DNA of 29,101 nucleotides. Source: a virus. How positions within the stretch are numbered: the stretch's first letter is position 1; each line of letters starts with the position of its first letter. The translations under genes and the position numbers were made by a program. The notes below the pieces were generated by a model that was not told the DNA's origin, did no database searches, and saw only the letters and a list, made by a program, of their open reading frames with translations. Below are positions 7,594 to 14,100 of this stretch, in pieces. The DNA lies in the IMG/VR virus record IMGVR_UViG_3300035670_000997, positions 1 through 29,101 of that record. One strand, 5' to 3'.

Positions 7594-7820
7594 AAACTTT
7601 CAAACAGTACATTTGCACACCTGCTTCAATTGAGGAGTGGGAAGAAGATGTTTACGGACCAGAGATACTTGAAACACTTAAGCAAGTTGATGGTCGATGG
7701 GCAATTGTTTCAAAGAAGACTGGTCGCCCTCTTGTATACTATAAGGGCGAAGGCAAACCATCTGATGATTGGTTTCGTGAACAAGAAAGAAGAATACAGT
7801 ATTTTAAACATAAGGGTTAA
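7590..7820 (+). CDS. Small conserved phage protein, translationally coupled to the kinase
   Basis: A 76-aa acidic-to-basic protein beginning in an ATGA overlap with the kinase gene. The N-terminus (MKTFKQYI) resembles phage starter peptides and the preceding kinase N-terminus (MKLSFSEYI). The body has RWAIVSKKTGRPLVYYKGEGKP (residues about 37-58) and ends DWFREQERRIQYFKHKG. I recall the closing pattern from other small marine phage proteins, but no function is known to me. The tight coupling suggests that it works with the kinase, perhaps as a partner or regulator. That is inference from gene order. gp5 starts 2 nt after its stop, and the AAGGG ribosome site for gp5 (7811-7815) lies in its last codons. 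Confidence 0.65.
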   Translation: MKTFKQYICTPASIEEWEEDVYGPEILETLKQVDGRWAIVSKKTGRPLVYYKGEGKPSDDWFREQERRIQYFKHKG

Positions 7821-7822
7821 GC

Positions 7823-8656
7823 ATGTTTCTTGGTAAAGATGGGTTTGTCTGGTGGATTGGTGTTGTTGAAGATATTGAAGATGAGTTGAAACTAGGCAGA
7901 GCCAAGGTTCGCATTTTCGGATATCATCCTGAGTATTCGTCTGGTCGTTTAGACACCAGCGATTTACCTTGGGCGTATACAATTATGCCAACAAATATAC
8001 CAAATGCATTTGGTCGACCAGAACTTGGCGATTGGGTTTTTGGTTTCTTTATTGATGCTGATGAATCAAACGAACCAGCAATTCTAGGTTATCTTCCAGG
8101 CATTCCTTCAGGCACAAACTCTTTTGGTCGCTACAAAAAAGAAACTAGACACTTTGCAAACACAGTCAATTCAGAGAGTTTTTCAATTACAACAAGATCA
8201 GGTCACACACTTGACTTTCAAGATGCCGCAAATGCAGAATCAATTACGCTGACGCATAAAAATCGAAACACTTTTACGATGGCGGCAAACAATGACATTA
8301 CAATCAAACATCAAAAAGGACCAGCCATCACATTAGACGATGATGGTGCTACAGGTCAAATTAAACTCAGAGTTGCCAATACTTCTACACTCAGCAATAC
8401 AAGCATGACAATGGGTTGTAGCACAATTTCAATGAGTGCATGTGCAAATGGGGTCATAAATATTCAAAGAGGAACATCTTCAATTCGAATGTTTGCAAAT
8501 GGCAACATTCAATTGATCGCCGGAGGGGGTTCTGGAGATATACTTGTTACAGGAAATGGGGGATCGTATTCTCTCACATCAAAGATTAAATCGATGGATG
8601 AACAAATTGAGATAGCAAAAACTCTTCCTCCACCTGATGGTATAGGAGAGTTATGA
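7823..8656 (+). CDS. gp5: Baseplate hub spike gp5 without lysozyme domain
   Basis: A 277-aa protein, about half the length of T4 gp5 (575 aa). The N-terminal OB-fold domain is clear: WWIGVVEDIEDELKLGRAKV and RIFGYHPE (about 10-37), LPWAYTIMP, then LGDWVFGFFIDADESNEPAI, as in T4 gp5 and VgrG spikes. The C-terminal part (about 110-265) is a run of short Thr/Ser/Asn-rich strands (ITLTHKNRNTFTMAANNDIT, IQLIAGGG) consistent with the triple-stranded beta-prism needle. The lysozyme domain inserted between them in T4 is absent, so peptidoglycan opening must come from elsewhere. It probably trimerises on gp27. A tip protein of the PAAR type is not visible in this window. Confidence 0.85.
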   Translation: MFLGKDGFVWWIGVVEDIEDELKLGRAKVRIFGYHPEYSSGRLDTSDLPWAYTIMPTNIPNAFGRPELGDWVFGFFIDADESNEPAILGYLPGIPSGTNSFGRYKKETRHFANTVNSESFSITTRSGHTLDFQDAANAESITLTHKNRNTFTMAANNDITIKHQKGPAITLDDDGATGQIKLRVANTSTLSNTSMTMGCSTISMSACANGVINIQRGTSSIRMFANGNIQLIAGGGSGDILVTGNGGSYSLTSKIKSMDEQIEIAKTLPPPDGIGEL

Positions 8657-8722
8657 TGAAAGGCTACACAGTTATTTTAGTCGAATGTCAATAGAATGTC
8701 AACTTTTTAAAGGATTATTACC

Positions 8723-8908
8723 ATGACCAATCACGAAACACTTGTAAGTTTGTTTGACACATACTTGAAAGAGAATGAAAAGTTTACCGATAAAGGCGTC
8801 AAAGCCGCAGGTACTAGAGCAAGAAAAGCACTTGCCGAATTCACAAAAGCCGCAAAAGAGCGAAGAAAAGAGATTCAAGATAGCAAAACTACGGAAACAA
8901 AAGAATAA
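8723..8908 (+). CDS. Small basic protein resembling histone H1-like Hc1
   Basis: A 61-aa Lys/Arg/Ala-rich protein. The core, KAAGTRARKALAEFTKAAKE followed by RRKEIQ, resembles the N-terminal helix of bacterial Hc1 histone-H1-like proteins (pattern A..R.R....L...AK..RKE). The N-terminal third (NHETLVSLFDTYLKENEKF) is a short amphipathic helix. A strong AAAGGA (8710-8715) precedes the ATG at 8723. It sits between gp5 and gp25, where T4 has no counterpart. Possible roles are nucleoid binding or compaction, or a small assembly factor. The similarity is my pattern reading and could be just a charged helix. Confidence 0.6.
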   Translation: MTNHETLVSLFDTYLKENEKFTDKGVKAAGTRARKALAEFTKAAKERRKEIQDSKTTETKE

Positions 8909-8918
8909 ATAGTCAATC

Positions 8919-9308
8919 ATGGCAGAACAAGTATTTTTTAAAGATGTGCCACTACTCTTTCGTGTGAATCCAGTCACAAATGATTTGTCGCTGGCGAAAA
9001 ACGAAGAAGCAGTTAAAAAGGCACTTATCAATCTACTCCGTACGAAAGTAGGTACTAGACCATTTCGTCCAAACTTTGGTGTAGACTTAGAGAGATACTT
9101 GTTTGAAACAATTGATTATGATACAGAACTTGAGATTAACAAAGAAATTGCTAGAGCAATCAGAGAACATGAGCCAAGAGTCCAGTTGATATCAATTGAA
9201 TCAACAGTTGACGGACCAAATGGTGTCAAGGTGGTGATTACATATCGTGTAACAGGTTTCTCTAGAGTGCAAACAGTCGAAACAACCGTTACAACAAGAG
9301 TAAAATAA
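8919..9308 (+). CDS. gp25: Baseplate wedge protein gp25
   Basis: A 129-aa protein (T4 gp25 is 132 aa) forming the wedge core with gp6 and gp53 and triggering sheath contraction. The family motif is visible: KALINLLRTKVGTRPFRPNF followed by GVDLERYLFE (residues about 29-58), including the conserved GTRPFRPNFG loop, then EINKEIARAIREHEPRVQL and a final beta-hairpin. It is annotated in many phages as gp25-like lysozyme, but the family is structural. The stop codon abuts the gp6 ATG directly. Confidence 0.93.
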   Translation: MAEQVFFKDVPLLFRVNPVTNDLSLAKNEEAVKKALINLLRTKVGTRPFRPNFGVDLERYLFETIDYDTELEINKEIARAIREHEPRVQLISIESTVDGPNGVKVVITYRVTGFSRVQTVETTVTTRVK

Positions 9309-11132
9309 ATGGCGACCCCTACAAATTTAAGAGTTGATGACTTAGATTTTGAAACGATCAAACAAAATCTAAAAGACTTTCTCAAACAACAAGACCAGTT
9401 TCTTGATGTTAACTTTGATGCATCTGGTATCAGCATTCTTTTAGATGTTCTTGCCTATAACACATATTACAATGCAACATATTTGAATCTTGCCGCTACT
9501 GAAAACTTTCTTGCGACTGCACAAAGAAGAAACTCAGTAGTCAATCTCGCAAGAAGTCTAAACTACACACCAAGATCAAGATCATCTGCGAAAATCTATG
9601 GCACACTTACTGCAACGGCAACTGGTGCGCCAACTGTTGTTGATCTACCAAGATACACTCGCTTTGAGGGTACTGTAGATGGTACGACATACTACTTTTT
9701 AAATGCAGAACCAATTTCTCTTTTCAATACAACAGGCAGTACATATCAAGAAACTGAAGTTGAGTTAACTCAAGGTCGCTATGCAAGCGAAAGATATATT
9801 TTTGATCCAAACAATCCAGATCAAAGATTTCTAATTAATAACGCTAATGCAGACACATCAACCATTCAAGTTCGTGTACAGACTTCAGCATCCGATACCA
9901 CAACAAGAGTATTTTTCAATCCAGACAATGTGGTTGAAGTTACAGGAACTACACTTGCATATTTCTTAGAAGAAGTTGAAGACGGCAAGTTTGAATTGTT
10001 CTTTGGTGACAATGTTGTTGGTCGTGCATTAGATGCTGGTAACATTGTATTCGTGGATTACATTGTGTCTGATGGTGCAAGCGGAAATGGAATTACAAAT
10101 CTTACACTTGTAAGCACAGTAAGTGGTGTGACTGCACTCACATGGACCGCAGACGGACCTGCATCAGGTGGTGAAGAAAGAGAATCGATTGAGCGTGTTC
10201 GCTTTAACGCACCAAAATTCTATACCGCACAAAATAGAACGGTAACCGCTGAAGATTACTTAGCACTTGTACTCAGACAACCCAATGTGGGCTCTGCCGC
10301 AGTATGGGGTGGTGAAGATAATGATCCACCACAATATGGTCGTGTGTTCATTGCAGTTCGACCAACAACGGGTACTGCACTTACCGCATTCGAAAAGACT
10401 GCGATCATCGACACAGTTATCAAACCAAAGAAAATTCTTACAGTACAAACAGAGATTGTTGATCCAGAATTCATCTATCTAACAATCTCTGCGAATGTTA
10501 AATATGATCCAAGACTTACAACACTCACAGGAGAAAGTTTGAAGTCATTGGTGATCAATACAATTAAGCAATACAATGATGACGATCTTGACCAGTTCTC
10601 AAAATATTTTCGCTATTCTAAACTAACAAAACTTATTGACAATACTGAAAGATCAATTCTCAACAATACAATGACTATTCGTTTGAGAAAAGAAACTGCT
10701 ATTCAGTTGGGCGTCGGTACACGATATGAAATTAACTTTTCAAACCCAATTAACACAGTTACGCAAGGTCGCCCAGCATCATTCCCTTATGGTATTGTTT
10801 CTCAGATTTCTTCAAACGGTTTTACATATCAAGGCTTACCAAACTGCTTCTTAGAAGAGAACAACGGAATCATTCGTATCTATCGTATTGTGCGTACTGA
10901 CATTGTTGGTGTTGCACAGAATGTGGGAACAATTGATTATAATACGGGCAAAATTATTCTCACAAACTTTGCTCCAGATTCATTTGCAGATGGTGGTACT
11001 ACACTTAGAATTACTGCCGTCCCAGATGAATTAGACATTCTACCACTCAGAGGACAAATTCTAACTATCGAAGACGATGATATCACAGTAACGATTACAG
11101 ACGATACCCAAATCAGTTTAGTTAGAAGATAA
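9309..11132 (+). CDS. gp6: Baseplate wedge protein gp6
   Basis: A 607-aa protein (T4 gp6 is 660 aa) of the baseplate-J family that forms the ring around the hub and controls baseplate opening. The N-terminus has the conserved FDASGISILLDVLAYNTYYN and LNLAATENFLATAQRR (residues about 37-78). The middle has the J-domain pattern ERESIERVRFNAPKFYTAQNRTVTAEDYLALV (about 289-320) and GRVFIAVRP. A C-terminal part after 440 is beta-rich. Its ATG directly follows the gp25 stop, with only AAGAG upstream, so translation is likely coupled. gp6 binds gp25 and gp53, which are in the same operon. Confidence 0.92.
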   Translation: MATPTNLRVDDLDFETIKQNLKDFLKQQDQFLDVNFDASGISILLDVLAYNTYYNATYLNLAATENFLATAQRRNSVVNLARSLNYTPRSRSSAKIYGTLTATATGAPTVVDLPRYTRFEGTVDGTTYYFLNAEPISLFNTTGSTYQETEVELTQGRYASERYIFDPNNPDQRFLINNANADTSTIQVRVQTSASDTTTRVFFNPDNVVEVTGTTLAYFLEEVEDGKFELFFGDNVVGRALDAGNIVFVDYIVSDGASGNGITNLTLVSTVSGVTALTWTADGPASGGEERESIERVRFNAPKFYTAQNRTVTAEDYLALVLRQPNVGSAAVWGGEDNDPPQYGRVFIAVRPTTGTALTAFEKTAIIDTVIKPKKILTVQTEIVDPEFIYLTISANVKYDPRLTTLTGESLKSLVINTIKQYNDDDLDQFSKYFRYSKLTKLIDNTERSILNNTMTIRLRKETAIQLGVGTRYEINFSNPINTVTQGRPASFPYGIVSQISSNGFTYQGLPNCFLEENNGIIRIYRIVRTDIVGVAQNVGTIDYNTGKIILTNFAPDSFADGGTTLRITAVPDELDILPLRGQILTIEDDDITVTITDDTQISLVRR

Positions 11133-11137
11133 TCAAG

Positions 11138-14100
11138 ATGGCTGATGTATTTTTAAACCCTTCATTAAACTTAGACACTCTCTTTCCAACATTAAACGAT
11201 GAGAGTTTCCTTCAGTTTTTGAAGGACTACTATAAGTTTCTACAGAGTACCAAACTTACAATTACAGATGTTTCTGGAACATTTGTAAAAGACGAAATCG
11301 TTACTGGTGCAGATAGCAAAGCAACCGGTAAAGTAGCGTTTGTCGGAACAAATGAGATCATCGTACTGATGACTACCGATGCGCCGCTTGATATCAATGA
11401 GATTATTACTGGTTCAACCTCTGGTGCAACGGCAACTATATCTGGTGTTAAAGACAATGTAATTCGTGAATCTGCAAGACTTCCAAAAGCCCGTAGTCAA
11501 TATGTTTCTGGTGATGAGTTCTTTCAACTTCTAAGAGATGAAGTAAACGCTGGATATCCATCTACATCTGAATCAGATCGTAGACTTCTTTACAATCGAA
11601 TTCGTGACCTCTTACAATCAAAGTCTACTGAAGAAGCATATCGCTTTCTATTCAAAGCATTCTTTGATGAAAACATTGAGATTCGTTTTCCTGGCGATGA
11701 CTTGCTTCGTGTTTCGGATGGTAAGTTTGAAAAGACAAGTCTGATTCGTGTTATTCCTACAAACACAAATCTATTTCCAATTGGCGATATTTTTGACTTT
11801 CTCAATAAAACAATTCGTGGTCAAACATCTGGAGCCGTTGGTACTGTTGTTAACATTTCGATTTCATTCCTTGGTGGTGTTCAGTACGCAGAGTTTAACT
11901 TAAAACTTGTTTCTGGAGAATTTCAAGCAGGCGAAACTGTTGCAGATGTTTTGCAACCAAGACTTTCAACTGAAGTCTATGGTATTATTGGTGACATTCG
12001 AATCAATGATGGTGGTTCAGGATACTCTGTAGGCGATGTGCTTACAATTACTGGTGATGGTGCTGAAGCACTCGCTGAAGTTTCGTCAATCAGCACAGGA
12101 CCTATCAATCGCATCATCGTCAACATCCCAGGTTATGGATATAGAATAAACACAAGAGCAGTAGTAGATAATACTGATACTGCTGGTAACGGTCTCGCAA
12201 TTAGTGTTACTTCAATTGCAAACACTTATACAGTAAGTGATGGAAGTAACACATTCACCGTTGGTGACACAAGCCAAATTCAAATTATAAGTCGTGGTTC
12301 TAATTATCAAAGAACACCAACGATTACTCTTGTTGATGAAACCATTCGAGACCTAGGTCTTCTTTCTGAAAGACTGATTACAATTACCAATTCTGGTAAT
12401 AACTATGCGGTTGGTGAAATACTCACATTTACGGGTGGTGCTGGAAATAATGCCGCAGGTAAAGTTGCATCTGTTGGTAATACTGCACCGTTTGGTGAAG
12501 AGAATTTATTATTTGAAGATGACTTTGTTCTCATTCAAGAACAAGAAGTCAACGGATTGCATAGTGCAATTAAATCAGAAGACTGGACAAACACTGGTCC
12601 AATCTTACGAATTGAACTAACCGACATTGGTAGCGGTTATGCATCAAACAATCTTCCTACACTTACACTTGAATCTGCAAATACAGTAAGCGGTGCAAAC
12701 GCAACATTTACTGTTGACAACATTTTGGGTGTGAGTGCTAATGTCACAGTTGACATTGCAAATAACTCAGTAGGTATTGGTTCAATTCGTCAGATTGATG
12801 TTACAAATCCTGGTATCAATTTTAGTAGCGCAAATGTTGATGCTACTGGTGTTGGTGACGGCAATGCTAATCTAGAAGCAATCATTTCTGGTTTGAATGT
12901 CAATCGTGGTTTCTTCACAAACGATGACGGTAAAGTAAACTATAAGATCATTCAGGACTCCTTCTTCTATCAAGATTTCTCTTATGTGATTCGAAGCGGT
13001 CTGATTATTGACGCCTATAAAGAGTTGGTGAAAGAAACTGTTCACCCGGCTGGTCTTGAGTTCTTCGGCGAAATTGTTATTACATCTATCATTGGTCTTC
13101 AAGCAGAATTCAGAAGTCAAATTGATCAAACACCAAGACCCCTTGCACTCAGCAGTTTCCTATCTTTGTATCCTGTTGGCGTTACTTTCCCATATGCTGG
13201 AAGTATTCGTGAAGTTGAAATTACACCAGCAGTCATTGACCAATTAAGCCTAAGCGAAAATAATTTTGTTCGTGAGATTGATTTTTATCTACCTACAGTA
13301 GAACTAATTTCAACTAGCACATTTGATGTTGGAGCAATTTCACGAATTGAATTGAGTGGAACGCCAATCAATCTAATTGCTGGTGTTGATATAGTTAAAG
13401 ATCAACCCCGTTTTGCGGATGAATATCTTGAGGTTCCTCTTGAATATTTTGGTGATGCGTTAATTTCATCTTATAGTACAACGACATTCTTAGATGCACC
13501 AGATGAAATCTTTGAGGTCCTCTTTAAGAGAGAATACACACAAAGTCTCGAAATTGACATTGCACTATTTGCAAATGTTTCATCACAAATTGTTTTCAAT
13601 GATGTAAACATTGCAGAAACTTCAGTTAGTGAGGCAGTACTTAAACTTGAATTAGATACCGTTTTGGTTCCAGTTTCAATAAGAAATTTTAACCTTCGTG
13701 AAATTGATATAACACCATATGTCGATGCTGGCATAATTGTAGATTACACCAAATCAGATCAATTTTATGCGAATACTTTTGATGAAGTTCCAATCTCATT
13801 TTATGCCGATGAAGGAATTATCAATTATTCATCTACATTATTTACCGACTCATTAGAAGGACAGATTTACTTCACCCAAAGAAGAGAGTACACTCAAAGT
13901 CTTGAGATCGATATTATTTCTTCTGCACAAGAATTTAATGACTATGGTGATTTAGAAACATATGCATTAAGTTACGATTTAATTTCAACTTATGCAGAAA
14001 CAACTTTTGATACAGTATATTCAACCCCATTAAGATCAAGTGGAATTGTAAGTAAATCATATGAAATTGACATTGAACTATTAAAAATTAATAGTTTTGT

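Noticed and set aside
8904-8911. AATAAATA before gp25 as a late promoter
   Set aside because: It would start transcription at the gp25 ATG, leaving no ribosome site, and it differs from the consensus.
8919-9308. gp25 as a lysozyme
   Set aside because: The gp25-like lysozyme label is a legacy family name; the protein is a structural wedge component with no recognisable catalytic pair.
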